Shown here piece by piece: positions 1 through 8,750 of a DNA stretch of 46,529 nucleotides. Below the pieces are notes generated by a model. The model was given only the letters and a program-made list of their open reading frames with translations. It was not told where the DNA came from and searched no databases. Numbering within the stretch: the first letter of the stretch is position 1; each line of letters begins with the position of its first letter. Location: contig QNFE01000010.1 in assembly GCA_003645455.1 (NCBI GenBank), positions 1 to 46,529 of the forward strand. The letters are read 5' to 3'. The DNA is from Gammaproteobacteria bacterium (GTDB lineage: Bacteria > Pseudomonadota > Gammaproteobacteria > QNFE01). A program made the translations under genes and the position numbers.

Positions 1-124
1 ACAGAAAATAGTGCATTTTTATAGCAAAAATGAGGAAAATGGCAAGTCCTTTGACGAATTTTTGCTATGAAAAGGTGCATTTTGTGTGTTTTATAAATTG
101 TGCTTGAATTATGCAAAGGTCTCA
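1..124. repeat. MITE-like element, right part (cut by window edge)
   Basis: Ends in an inverted repeat at 104-124 that is the exact reverse complement of the sequence starting at 46380. The interior (GAAAATAGTGCAT, then AATGAGGAA, then GACGAATTTTT, then GGTGCATTTT) also matches the right-edge copy in the same order. No coding potential is seen. The element joins the transposase fragment at about 124, so it appears to have inserted into that gene. The end motif GAGACCTTTGCA recalls ends of some IS5-like elements, but I cannot assign a family. Confidence 0.75.
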
Positions 125-524
125 TTATATATGCCAGATGGACTTGGTGTCCATTTTTTTAGTTTAGGTTTTAATAAATGATGAATTTCATATCTGTTCA
201 TTCCCATCTTTCTTTTTGTTACAACCTGTTGTTCGATAAAACCTATAGGGGTTCTGCTGTGATACTTAGGTCCTCGTTTTTGTGGTAGTAGAGATGAATC
301 CAAAGCACTTTGTTTATAACGGTGGTAGTATTTAAAAAAGTTCTGTTTTTTGATGTTATTGGATTCATAAAAAGCACCAACAAAGTTAAATCTTGGATGC
401 TGTTTGTTTTTAATTAAATCATATTTAGCTTAAGATGTTGCCACCTTTTTAAATGGCTCTTAATAAGCGTTTTATCATTGTTATGATTTTTATTAAGCTC
501 TTTGTTCTGTCTGTGCACTCGCAT
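109..524 (-). pseudogene. IS481-like transposase, N-terminal fragment, frameshifted and truncated
   Basis: An ATG at 524 follows an AGAGGA ribosome site and opens a frame reading MRVHRQNKELNK. It runs about 35 codons, then needs a one-base shift near 425-432, in a run of A, to continue into YDLIKNKQHPRF and on through SLLPQKRGPKY, GMNRYEIHHLL and TPSPSGIYN. The YYHRYKQSG-like, LLPQKRGPKY and PSPS-IY motifs are typical of the N-terminal helix-turn-helix part of IS481-type integrase-fold transposases. After IYN the reading runs into the MITE-like end repeat, adding ETFA and a stop at 109. The DDE catalytic core is missing, so the gene is dead twice over. The family call rests on motif memory. 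Confidence 0.7.
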
Positions 525-608
525 AGTTGTAATCCTCTTAAAGTGTTAAAAAAAATAAATTATTAGTTTAAAAACTCTCTTAAATAATTTCATAAATTAT
601 CAAAGATT

Positions 609-654
609 AAAAACAAGATTTAAAAGCTTTAAATGGCTTTTAAATCTTGTTTTT
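609..654. other. Perfect 19-bp inverted repeat (hairpin)
   Basis: Arms 609-627 (AAAAACAAGATTTAAAAGC) and 636-654 are exact reverse complements around an 8-base loop. With A and T runs at the outer ends it could act as a bidirectional Rho-independent terminator, or it may be the remnant of a transposon end. It lies upstream of the dead transposase and faces the nfeD promoter. Confidence 0.7.
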
Positions 655-705
655 ATAGTGTTTTATATTAACTTATTTCTGTCAACGAATTACCTAACTT
701 ATACA

Positions 706-898
706 ATTGCGAGGAATTCGCAGCAAGGCGAAGACAGAAGCAATCTCTCTCCTGTTCCACCTCTCCTGCAAACCAACAAGAAAACGGCTCTGCCACGAGA
801 TTGCCGCGGCGGTTAATTACCTGTGATGTTGCACCGTTTTTTCCGTCTACCTCGCAATGACTGGTTTTTTTTGGTGTCCGTCAGCTACGATGAGATTT
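706..898. repeat. Interspersed palindromic repeat, degenerate copy
   Basis: Contains ATTGCGAGGAATTCGCAG, then GCAATCTCT, GAGATTGCCGCGGCGG and CTCGCAATGAC. This is the same word set as the better copies at 19046, 23394, 32265, 34655 and 39034, but with more substitutions. The gap 525-988 otherwise holds only the hairpin at 609-654 and the nfeD promoter. Confidence 0.65.
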
Positions 899-927
899 CA
901 TTGACAAGTTTTTAAAAAAAATAAATA

Positions 928-956
928 TTGCATAGTATTTATTTTAATTGTATAAT
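928..956 (+). promoter_or_regulatory. Putative sigma-70 promoter for nfeD-qmcA
   Basis: TTGCAT at 928-933 and TATAAT at 951-956 are separated by 17 bases. This places a start site near 963 and gives a leader of about 26 bases. No clear Shine-Dalgarno precedes the ATG at 989. Confidence 0.5.
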
Positions 957-988
957 AATTCCTTTTACTTTTATTTTTATTTTTTGTT

Positions 989-1447
989 ATGGATATTTTA
1001 GGGTTATATGTATCTAAATCTTTATTGTGGTTTTTTGTTGGTGTTATATTTGTTGTCGCCGAAATTGGAATGCCAGGGTTTATTGTAGTTTTCTTTGCGC
1101 TGGGTGCTTGGATTGTTGCCACTGTTTTATTGTTTGTTGATATAGAGCTTGATTATCAAATTATTATTTGGGTAGTCTCATCCTTAGTCCTATTATTTTC
1201 TTTGCGAAAATATGGCTTGCAGATTTTCAAAGGCGATGCTGTTGATGTTGATAAAACTAATGCCGAGTCTAAAATTGGCAAAACTGCCGTTGTAAGCCAA
1301 ACGATTCAACCAAATGTCGCAGGTGAAATAAAAGTTATGGGAAGTTTTTGGCGAGCTGTATCTGAGGTAAAAATAAAAATCGGTGCAAATGTTTTAATCA
1401 CCTCGCAGGAGAATGATGGTTTAACTATGATTGTTAAGCCAGTTTGA
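989..1447 (+). CDS. nfeD: NfeD-like membrane protein
   Basis: This 152-residue protein has two or three hydrophobic segments in its first ~80 residues (about 10-27, 30-48, 55-72). A C-terminal soluble part of ~70 residues fits the short NfeD family, whose C-terminal domain is an OB-fold. NfeD proteins pair with SPFH/stomatin proteins in the membrane, and the next gene, 30 bases downstream, is exactly such a partner, which strongly supports the call. The family's role is poorly defined and linked to membrane microdomains and quality control. The ATG lacks a convincing ribosome site but follows the putative promoter closely. The gene ends with TGA, showing that TGA is a stop codon in this genome. 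Confidence 0.85.
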   Translation: MDILGLYVSKSLLWFFVGVIFVVAEIGMPGFIVVFFALGAWIVATVLLFVDIELDYQIIIWVVSSLVLLFSLRKYGLQIFKGDAVDVDKTNAESKIGKTAVVSQTIQPNVAGEIKVMGSFWRAVSEVKIKIGANVLITSQENDGLTMIVKPV

Positions 1448-1477
1448 TTTAATTTTAATTTTTTAGGAGAATTTATT

Positions 1478-2401
1478 ATGCAAGAATCTTTAATTGTGAG
1501 TGCTGTTTTTGCCGCTATTGTTATCATTTTATTGATAAAAACTGCAGTAATTGTGCCACAAAAGAGCGAATATATCATTGAAAGATTAGGAAAATATACC
1601 AAATCACTGGGGGCGGGTTTTCATATTCTATTTCCATTTTTAGATAAGGTAGCTTATAAAAGATCTTTAAAAGAGATGGTTATTGAAACTGATATACAGG
1701 TTTGTGTTACCTCTGATAATGTTTCTGTTGAGGTTGATGGTATTTTATATATTCAAGTTATGAACTCTCAATTATCTTGTTATGGTATAGATAATTATAT
1801 GCAAGCGGCAGGACAACTTGCCCAGACATCTCTGCGTTCTGTAATCGGTAAAATTGATCTTGATAAAACATTTTCCGAGAGAGAATCTCTTAACCAACAG
1901 GTAGTAGCCGCCATTGATGAGGCAGCCCAAAACTGGGGGGTTAAGGTTTTACGTTATGAAATAAAAGACATAAGTATGCCAGAGTCCGTGCAACAAACAA
2001 TGGAAAAACAAATGACAGCCGAGCGAGAAAAACGAGCAGCTATTTTTATCTCCGAGGGAGACAGACAATCAAGAATTAACCGTGCTGAAGGCAAAAGAAA
2101 AGAAGCTATTTTTATCTCAGAGGGTGAAAAACAAAAAGTCATTAACGAAGCCGAAGGTCAGGCGACAGAGATTGAATTAGTAGCAAATGCAACTGCTAAT
2201 GGTATTAAAAAAGTATCAGAAGCATTAAGCCAAAAAGGTGGTGAGGTGGCGGTAAACCTACGAGTTGCTGAAAAATATATCGAACAATTCGGCAAGTTAG
2301 CCAAAGAAAATAACTCAATGATTATCCCTGCGAATACAGCAGATATTGCCTCTACTGTGGCAACTTTAATGTCGGTCGTGGAACACAGCAAAAAGAGTTA
2401 G
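1478..2401 (+). CDS. qmcA: SPFH/stomatin family protein (QmcA-like)
   Basis: A 307-residue protein with one N-terminal membrane segment (residues ~4-26) followed directly by VPQKSEYIIERLGKY, the usual start of an SPFH/band-7 domain. A long charged helical region after residue ~180 (RAEGKRKEAIFISEGEKQKVINEAEGQA) is typical of the stomatin coiled coil. An AGGAG site lies 8 bases before the ATG. Paraslipin-type SPFH proteins form large membrane-bound oligomers and are usually co-transcribed with nfeD, as here. In E. coli the homologue QmcA associates with FtsH-HflKC. Length and composition look normal. Confidence 0.9.
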   Translation: MQESLIVSAVFAAIVIILLIKTAVIVPQKSEYIIERLGKYTKSLGAGFHILFPFLDKVAYKRSLKEMVIETDIQVCVTSDNVSVEVDGILYIQVMNSQLSCYGIDNYMQAAGQLAQTSLRSVIGKIDLDKTFSERESLNQQVVAAIDEAAQNWGVKVLRYEIKDISMPESVQQTMEKQMTAEREKRAAIFISEGDRQSRINRAEGKRKEAIFISEGEKQKVINEAEGQATEIELVANATANGIKKVSEALSQKGGEVAVNLRVAEKYIEQFGKLAKENNSMIIPANTADIASTVATLMSVVEHSKKS

Positions 2402-2418
2402 TAAACTATTTTATTTTT

Positions 2419-2644
2419 CCTGTCATTGCTACAAGGAAAGGTTAAGACAAGAACTGCATTATTCCGAGCAAAAAGAACCTCGTCATAACGAACGAAGTGA
2501 AGCAATCATCTCATAGGGGTATACGGAACACCAAAAGAGATTGCCACACTCGCAAGCTCGTTCGCAATGACGGGGATTCTCTTTTTTTGTTCGGCAATTG
2601 TGCAAAATTTAGTTATTTCACAGTCTCTACTTTAAGTAGCGGGG
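2419..2644. repeat. Interspersed palindromic repeat, right end abutting the lpxC stop
   Basis: Contains CCTGTCATTGCTAC, then CGTCATAACGAACGAAG, GAGATTGCCACACTCGC and GTTCGCAATGACGG. Its right end, 2608-2644, reads TTTAGTTATTTCACAGTC and finishes in GTAGCGGGG, matching the outer end of the full copy at 32265-32509. The element stops one base from the lpxC stop codon. This copy fills the gap between the convergent qmcA and lpxC. Confidence 0.75.
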
Positions 2645-2645
2645 T

Positions 2646-3557
2646 TTAGAATTCTTGCAAAGCTGGGATAAAAGAAATAGGTAAGGTTTCTTTTTCTTTG
2701 AATGAAATTTCTTCAAAAGATGTTTGGTCGGCAAGCATCTTTCTCAATAGTTTGTTGTTTAAAGAGTGTCCTGATTTAAATCCTGAAAAACTACCGATTA
2801 GACTGTGTCCTAAAAGATATAAATCGCCGATAGCATCTAACATTTTATGTTTAACTAACTCATTTTCATAACGAAGTCCGTCTTCATTTAGAATCCTAAA
2901 ATCATCAATTACCACCGCATTTTCAGTGCTACCACCTAAGGCTAGGTTTTGTGAGCGAAGTTGTTCTATATCTTTCATAAAACCAAATGTTCTGGCACGA
3001 GATAATTCCTTGATAAAACTTGTAGTTGAAAACTTAACATCTGATTTTTGGTTTTCATCATTAAAAATAGGATGTTTGAAATCAATTGAAAAATCAACTT
3101 TAAAACCATGATACATATCAAACCTTGCCCATTTATCACCCTCTTTGACTACGATGGGTTTTTTAACTCTGATAAATTTCTTGGAGGCTTGCTGATTAAC
3201 AATTCCAGCAGATTGTAATAAAAAAACAAATGGACCTGCACTACCGTCCATAATTGGAACCTCTTCTGCTGATAATTCAACTACAAGGTTATCAATGCCC
3301 AAACCTGCAAGGGCTGACATAAGATGTTCAATCGTAGAAATCTTGATGTCCCCTATTCCTATGGTGGTTGATAGAGTTGTATCTACCACATTCTCTGATA
3401 TAGCAGGAATAGATACTGGATTAGGGAGATCTACTCTTTTAAAAACAATGCCAAAATCAACCTTGGCAGGCTTTAAAGACATAAATATCTTTTTACCAGT
3501 ATGTAATCCTATACCAGTAGCCTTAATGGGGTTTTTAATGGTTCGTTGATTTATCAT
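2646..3557 (-). CDS. lpxC: UDP-3-O-acyl-N-acetylglucosamine deacetylase
   Basis: Zn-dependent deacetylase of the committed step of lipid A synthesis, cytoplasmic. Family signatures are clear: [19 protein letters not shown] at the start, [17 protein letters not shown] with a zinc-ligand His, [18 protein letters not shown], and [19 protein letters not shown] near the C-terminus with the HKxxDxxGD metal/catalytic motif. I start it at 3557 (303 aa), because the protein then aligns from residue 1 with the family and a promoter-like pair sits just upstream; an in-frame ATG at 3620 exists but would precede that promoter. In enterobacteria lpxC lies at the end of the cell-division cluster, whereas here it sits behind lpxA. 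Confidence 0.95.
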   Translation of the reverse strand: MINQRTIKNPIKATGIGLHTGKKIFMSLKPAKVDFGIVFKRVDLPNPVSIPAISENVVDTTLSTTIGIGDIKISTIEHLMSALAGLGIDNLVVELSAEEVPIMDGSAGPFVFLLQSAGIVNQQASKKFIRVKKPIVVKEGDKWARFDMYHGFKVDFSIDFKHPIFNDENQKSDVKFSTTSFIKELSRARTFGFMKDIEQLRSQNLALGGSTENAVVIDDFRILNEDGLRYENELVKHKMLDAIGDLYLLGHSLIGSFSGFKSGHSLNNKLLRKMLADQTSFEEISFKEKETLPISFIPALQEF

Positions 3558-3590
3558 ATATAAAGTTTTTAAAAATTGAATTTGCCTCAT

Positions 3591-3620
3591 ATAATAAACA
3601 ATTAGCCCCAATAATTGCAA
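3591..3620 (-). promoter_or_regulatory. Putative sigma-70 promoter for lpxC
   Basis: On the minus strand TTGCAA (3615-3620) is followed 18 bases later by TATTAT (3591-3596), predicting a start near 3584, about 27 bases before the ATG at 3557. It lies in the 132-base gap after lpxA and implies that lpxC can be expressed independently of the upstream operon. Confidence 0.45.
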
Positions 3621-3689
3621 GTAAAACTTTAAATTTTTATATTTTGTTGTATTTTTGCAACACTACCATAATCTTAATTGAATTATATA

Positions 3690-4457
3690 TTACCTCACTA
3701 TGGGGCGATTTGATGTTTTAATAAATTCATATAAATCAGCAGCATCAGGGCATTTTTGTATTATTTGACTTATCGCTTGATACCTTTCTGCCACAGGAGC
3801 TCGGCTTTTTATATATTTCAAATAAAACTTATGGAGATTTTTTATTGTTTCATTGGAAAATCCATGTCTTTGTAGCCCTACTTTGTTGATCCCTAATGCT
3901 TTGGCATGGTTGCCCGCTACTTTTATGAATGGTGGAATATTACGGTTCACAGCAGAGCTAAAACCTATAAAGGCATATTTGCCGATGGCACTAAATTGAT
4001 GGATTGCTGAAAAGCCACCAATAGTAGCAAAATTATCCACCGTAACATGCCCTGCTATCGCACTACTATTTGATAATACTACATTATTCTTAACAACACA
4101 ATCATGGGCTACATGAGTATATTCCATAAACAGATTGTTGTTGCCAACTATTGTTTTGCTGTTGCCATCAATTGTGCCACGATTCATTGTGCTATATTCG
4201 CGCATTATGTTATTGTTGCCTATCTCAAGATAGGTTGGTTCTCCTTGGTATTTTAAGTCTTGAGGTTCACCACCTATACAAGCAAATTCATAAATTTTAT
4301 TATTTTTGCCGATTATTGTGTTGTCTCCTATCACAGCATGAGGAGCAATTGTAGTGTTGTCTCCTATCGTGGCTTTATTGATTATACTATATGCACCAAT
4401 CTTAACATCTGTGCCTATTTTAGCATCTGGATCAATTATGGCTGTGGAATGAATCAT
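3690..4457 (-). CDS. lpxA: UDP-N-acetylglucosamine O-acyltransferase
   Basis: First acyltransferase of lipid A synthesis, adding a hydroxyacyl chain from ACP to UDP-GlcNAc. The first ~190 residues are hexapeptide repeats forming a left-handed beta helix (IGTDVKIGAYSIIN, IGDNTTIAPHAVIG), with the family block YTHVAHDCVVKNNVVLSN and IGGFSAIHQF. The last ~60 residues form the usual helical C-terminal domain. I start it at the ATG of 4457 (255 aa, MIHSTAIIDPDAKIG), with GGGA six bases upstream; an ATG at 4469 overlapping the fabZ stop would add four residues. lpxB, which often follows, is not in this window. Confidence 0.93.
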   Translation of the reverse strand: MIHSTAIIDPDAKIGTDVKIGAYSIINKATIGDNTTIAPHAVIGDNTIIGKNNKIYEFACIGGEPQDLKYQGEPTYLEIGNNNIMREYSTMNRGTIDGNSKTIVGNNNLFMEYTHVAHDCVVKNNVVLSNSSAIAGHVTVDNFATIGGFSAIHQFSAIGKYAFIGFSSAVNRNIPPFIKVAGNHAKALGINKVGLQRHGFSNETIKNLHKFYLKYIKSRAPVAERYQAISQIIQKCPDAADLYEFIKTSNRPIVR

Positions 4458-4468
4458 TTTTAATCCCA

Positions 4469-4918
4469 TTAGTTTCTATTAGATACTGTGCCCATAAGAT
4501 CTGCTTTGCATGCAACCTTACCATCAACACTTGCAGTGGCAGCAAACTTCCACACTCCACGAGTTGTTTTTAAAACTTCGGCATCAATTATGAGTTGATC
4601 TCCTGGGATAACTTGTTTTTTAAATCTTGCTTTGTCTACCCCTACGAACAAATATACCTCATCATCATCTGGTAATTTATCTGTTGTTTTAAAAGATAGA
4701 ATCCCAGTGGCTTGTGCCATAGCCTCCAAGATTAAAACTCCTGGAAATACTGGATATTCTGGGAAATGCCCCATAAAACAAGGCTCGTTAAAAGTTATGT
4801 TCTTAATCGCTGTTATGCTTTTTCCAAGTTCTATTTTAGTAATTTTATCAATCATTAAGAATGGGTATCTATGGGGTAATAATTTTAGTATATCATATAT
4901 GTTTGATTTTATTTCCAT
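4469..4918 (-). CDS. fabZ: (3R)-hydroxyacyl-ACP dehydratase
   Basis: Hot-dog-fold dehydratase of type II fatty acid synthesis, 149 residues. The catalytic block is intact: [14 protein letters not shown] with the active-site His, then [20 protein letters not shown] with the catalytic Glu. It shares one base with the lpxD stop and lies one step before lpxA. This lpxD-fabZ-lpxA order sets the competition for hydroxyacyl-ACP between phospholipid and lipid A synthesis, as in other gammaproteobacteria. Confidence 0.96.
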   Translation of the reverse strand: MEIKSNIYDILKLLPHRYPFLMIDKITKIELGKSITAIKNITFNEPCFMGHFPEYPVFPGVLILEAMAQATGILSFKTTDKLPDDDEVYLFVGVDKARFKKQVIPGDQLIIDAEVLKTTRGVWKFAATASVDGKVACKADLMGTVSNRN

Positions 4919-5910
4919 TATTTATGGCTCCAAAAAGTTTTAAATTTAATTGCATTACGAGCCCATATATTATGGGGCTGATGCAGTGTTCCTGAGTTAT
5001 ATATGCCTGCTTTTTTAATTGAGCCGGTAACCCTACAACCTGCATATAAAATTACATTATCTGTTATGTTTATGTGTCCTACTATCTCAACCGCACCACC
5101 TATAGCACAGTTTTTGCCGATTATTGTGCTACCTGCTATCCCTGTGCAGCCTGCTATCGCAGTTTGCTCTCCTATTACTACATTGTGTCCTATCTGAATT
5201 TGATTATCTAATATGACTCCTGCCCCTATAATGGTATCGTCCAAAGCACCTCGGTCAATCGTGGTATTAGAGCCAATTTCAACATTGTTATTTATAACTA
5301 CTCTACCTACCTGGGGAATTTTTACCCATTGATTGTTTTTTTTATCTCGGGCATAACCGAAACCATCAGCACCGATTACTGTCCCTGCATGAATTATGAC
5401 ATTATCTCCTATGACACAATTATGATATATTGCTACATTATCATAAAAAAGACAATTTTTGCCTATACTTACTCTTTCTCCTATGCTGGTGTTTGATCCT
5501 ATGATTGAATTTTTGCCTATTTTAATATCTTTGGCGATTACAGTGCCTGCACCTATTTGAGTTTTTTTATCAATTTTACAATTTTCACCAATAGTGCAAC
5601 TTGGATGAATTATACCATTTGCCTCTGGTTGAGGATTAAATAATTGTTGTACACGAGCAAAAGTTAAATACGGATCATCACTATATATAAAATTTTTATC
5701 AATTTTTTTAATCAACCATTTGGGGTTTATTATTATAACACCTGCTTTGGTATTAAATATTTTTTTTATGTGTTTTTTTTCACTAACAAAGGTTATGCTT
5801 TTTTCGTAAGCTCTATCAATTGGCAATAAACATTTTAATTTTATATTGCCGTCTCCTACAAAATCTAAGCTTAATATTTTACAAATATCATGCAAACTAT
5901 ACCCACACAT
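4918..5910 (-). CDS. lpxD: UDP-3-O-(3-hydroxyacyl)glucosamine N-acyltransferase
   Basis: Third enzyme of lipid A synthesis. An N-terminal ~100-residue uridine-binding domain is followed by a long run of hexapeptide repeats ([33 protein letters not shown]). The family core [30 protein letters not shown] and the GCTGIAGST block are present, and the catalytic His is in the GHNV segment. At 330 residues the length is normal. The gene starts four bases after the skp stop and overlaps fabZ by one base, so translation is probably coupled. Confidence 0.95.
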   Translation of the reverse strand: MCGYSLHDICKILSLDFVGDGNIKLKCLLPIDRAYEKSITFVSEKKHIKKIFNTKAGVIIINPKWLIKKIDKNFIYSDDPYLTFARVQQLFNPQPEANGIIHPSCTIGENCKIDKKTQIGAGTVIAKDIKIGKNSIIGSNTSIGERVSIGKNCLFYDNVAIYHNCVIGDNVIIHAGTVIGADGFGYARDKKNNQWVKIPQVGRVVINNNVEIGSNTTIDRGALDDTIIGAGVILDNQIQIGHNVVIGEQTAIAGCTGIAGSTIIGKNCAIGGAVEIVGHINITDNVILYAGCRVTGSIKKAGIYNSGTLHQPHNIWARNAIKFKTFWSHK

Positions 5911-5913
5911 TAT

Positions 5914-6420
5914 TTACTTTTCTTTTTTTAGAGCTTCAAGGATTTTAGAGCTTATATTAGTTGCTGCATCGGAATATAAAACTCCTGCTTCTGTAAAAAT
6001 CATATTATATTTATATTTTTCTGCATAGGCTTTTATGACCTTAAAAATAGCATCGCGAATTTTTTTTAACTCTTCGTTTCTTTGGAAATTTAGATCGTCT
6101 GCAAATGATTTCTCGTCCCTTTTTAGTTTTAATTCAATTTTTTTAAGTCTCGTTACCTCAGATGATGTTTTTTCTTTACTCATTGTGAGTTTATTTTTTT
6201 CAAGAGCTTTTAATTGTTTGGTGAATTTTTTTACCTCTTTTTCAAGTTTCTTACTTCTTTTTAAAAATTTCTGCTCTAATCTTTTTTCAGCTTTTGCTCG
6301 TTGTGGCGACTCAAGCACAACAGACGACACATTAACAAAACCTATTTTTAGATTTGCAGCATAGGACCCAAAACTAATGGTTAAAAAAATTAAAATTGTA
6401 AATAGTTTTAGTTGTTTCAT
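5914..6420 (-). CDS. skp: Periplasmic chaperone Skp/OmpH
   Basis: Trimeric periplasmic chaperone that carries unfolded outer-membrane proteins to the Bam complex. With the start at 6420 the protein has 168 residues, a signal peptide (MKQLKLFTILIFLTISFGSYA) cleaved before NLKIGFVN, and a long Lys/Glu-rich coiled coil forming the tentacles. The GFVNVSSVVLESPQ segment matches the family start. A GGAG ten bases upstream favours this ATG over one eight codons earlier. Its place directly after bamA is conserved in many Proteobacteria. Confidence 0.92.
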   Translation of the reverse strand: MKQLKLFTILIFLTISFGSYAANLKIGFVNVSSVVLESPQRAKAEKRLEQKFLKRSKKLEKEVKKFTKQLKALEKNKLTMSKEKTSSEVTRLKKIELKLKRDEKSFADDLNFQRNEELKKIRDAIFKVIKAYAEKYKYNMIFTEAGVLYSDAATNISSKILEALKKEK

Positions 6421-6473
6421 AAATATAATTCTCCAAAAAATCAAAAAGTAAAAAGCGGATATTATAACAAATT

Positions 6474-8750
6474 TTAAAACACGCCACCTACATAAAATTG
6501 AAATACTTCTGTTTTGTCGCCGTCATCAGGATTTAAAGCTTCGGCAAAACTAAAAACTAATGGACCCATAGCAGAAAACCATTTGAATGCAATGCCCGCT
6601 GAATACCTCAATTCATTGCTGTCAAAATCTCCTATTTCCTTATACACACTACCAAAATCAGTAAATAGACTAAATCTTGTCGGGCCCGTAATATCAACTC
6701 CTGCTGGTGGAAAAACCAACTCAAAAGATCCTGTGGTTTTTAAATTACCGCCGGTTGCTTTGCCATCTTCATCTTTTGGACCCACACCAGATGAACTATA
6801 TCCACGCAGGGAATAGACCCCACCTACATAATATTTTTTAAAAAATGGCAAGCCGTAATCATCTACATAGGAATCACCATACGACACATTGTTATGAAAA
6901 TTAAAAGTATATCTCTCCGATAGAGGATAATAATATTCAAATTCATAACTTGATTTGTAATACTCTAAACCGCTGCCAGGAACAGTAACATTAAAAGATA
7001 ATCTATTTTTTGCACCCTCGGTCGCAAAAATTGTCCTATTACGCCAGTCATTAACATAGGCCATGCTTAAAAATATATTACTATATTCGTCTCCTTTGAG
7101 ATCAATATAAGAATTTATTTCATCCGGAGTAGAGATTGTTGTACCTAATTTTGTATTGTCATAACCTGCTCCGAGAAATATAGTTTCTGTCTCTGCCATA
7201 GGGATACCAAAATTTACCGAAACTCCATAAGAATTCATAAAATATGATGCTGTGGTAGATATTTCTGAGGCATCAGTATCGTTATAGTAGTATGAAAAAC
7301 TACGACTTATGCCATCATCAGTCCAGTATGGGTTGGTAGTAGCCATACTAAAATTTTGACTAACTGAGTTTTTTGATAAGCCCATTTTAAAGCTCTCTCC
7401 TGTGCCAAACATATTGTTTTGGGCAAAGTTTGTTGTGAATGTAAAACCTTCAGCACTTGAATAGGCTCCACCTACGGTAAAAGATCCAGATGGCATCTCT
7501 TTTACACGAACTTCCAAATCTACCTGATCATTTTTATTAGGAATTCTTATGGTTTTAATGTCTACAGTTTCAACATATGATAATCTTTGAATTCTAATTT
7601 TTGATCTTTTCATTTTTTTGGGGCTATACACACTTGATTCCATTTGGCGTAATTCTCGACGAAAAACTTCATTATAGGTTTTTTCATTACCTGTGATATT
7701 TATTCTACGGACAAAAACTTTTTGTTTTGGTTTGATGTAAAAATCCAAGGATACTGATTTATTTTTTTCATCAACAGTAGGCACAACCTCTACAATAGCA
7801 AAAGCATAACCGTCTTCCCCAAACCTATCTTTGATAGCCTGCACTGTTTTTTGAATTTTTGTGCGAGAATATACATCTGTTGTTTTTATTTTGAATTGTT
7901 TTCTAATCTCTTTGTCTGTCAAATGATAAGTGCCGTGTAATTTTATTGTTGATATATTGTAAATATCACCTTCGATTTGATTGATGTTAATATAAATATT
8001 TTTCTTGTTGGGGCTTATCGTGACTTCTGTTGACTTGATGTTAAAATTAAAATGACCTCTATCCATGTAATAGGAGCGAATTGTTTCTAAGTCTGCTTCC
8101 AATTGGTTTTTTGAATACTCATCATCACTTAATGCACCTGATGTTGCCTCTAATTCCATCTTGCTTAATAAAAATTTTTCGTCAAAACGGACATTGCCGA
8201 CAATATTTATATCACGGATAAGAGCCACTTCTCCTTCGTGTATATTGATTTCTATCTCTATCCTATTTCTTTTTAATTTTTTAATTTTTGATGTTACTTT
8301 TGAGCTATAATATCCTCTGCTAAAATAAAATTCTTGCAATTGAAATTTTAAAGCCTCAAGTTTAGATGGGTTAAATATTTTACCTTTTTTAAGTTGGATG
8401 TCATTTAGAATTTGATCAAGGCTTTCATCTGGCAAGGCAAGATTACCCTTGTATTCTATTTTTGCTATAATTGGTTGCTCTTTTACTTCTATTATCAGTG
8501 TGTTGCCATTTTGGTATAACCTTACATCTTTAAAAAAACCTGTTTCATATATTCTATTGATAACTATATGGCTATCTGAGAATGAAAAAGTTTGCCCTAT
8601 TTTTAAAGGAAGATAATTTAAAACTGTACTCTTTGCTACATATTGAGAGCCTTCAACTTTTATATCTTTGATGATCATGTCTGCTTTTGCAATTGAAAAG
8701 TTAGCAAAAAACAGAGTAAAAATCATAAACAAACATTTAAAATGTCTCAT
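6474..8750 (-). CDS. bamA: Outer-membrane protein assembly factor BamA
   Basis: Central barrel of the Bam machine that inserts beta-barrel proteins into the outer membrane. The 758-residue product has a signal peptide (cleavage probably after FSIAKA, about residue 23), five POTRA domains to about residue 420 (IKDIKVEGSQYV, ALIRDINIVGNVRF and KVFVRRINITGN mark domain starts), and a C-terminal barrel. The lid-loop motif SLRGYSSSGVGP and the terminal Phe of FQFYVGGVF are intact. It begins immediately after the rseP stop with no gap and is followed by skp. Confidence 0.96.
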   Translation of the reverse strand: MRHFKCLFMIFTLFFANFSIAKADMIIKDIKVEGSQYVAKSTVLNYLPLKIGQTFSFSDSHIVINRIYETGFFKDVRLYQNGNTLIIEVKEQPIIAKIEYKGNLALPDESLDQILNDIQLKKGKIFNPSKLEALKFQLQEFYFSRGYYSSKVTSKIKKLKRNRIEIEINIHEGEVALIRDINIVGNVRFDEKFLLSKMELEATSGALSDDEYSKNQLEADLETIRSYYMDRGHFNFNIKSTEVTISPNKKNIYININQIEGDIYNISTIKLHGTYHLTDKEIRKQFKIKTTDVYSRTKIQKTVQAIKDRFGEDGYAFAIVEVVPTVDEKNKSVSLDFYIKPKQKVFVRRINITGNEKTYNEVFRRELRQMESSVYSPKKMKRSKIRIQRLSYVETVDIKTIRIPNKNDQVDLEVRVKEMPSGSFTVGGAYSSAEGFTFTTNFAQNNMFGTGESFKMGLSKNSVSQNFSMATTNPYWTDDGISRSFSYYYNDTDASEISTTASYFMNSYGVSVNFGIPMAETETIFLGAGYDNTKLGTTISTPDEINSYIDLKGDEYSNIFLSMAYVNDWRNRTIFATEGAKNRLSFNVTVPGSGLEYYKSSYEFEYYYPLSERYTFNFHNNVSYGDSYVDDYGLPFFKKYYVGGVYSLRGYSSSGVGPKDEDGKATGGNLKTTGSFELVFPPAGVDITGPTRFSLFTDFGSVYKEIGDFDSNELRYSAGIAFKWFSAMGPLVFSFAEALNPDDGDKTEVFQFYVGGVF

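Noticed and set aside
898-1122. 74-residue minus-strand ORF
   Set aside because: Antisense to the nfeD promoter and start; low-complexity Asn/Lys/Ile composition.
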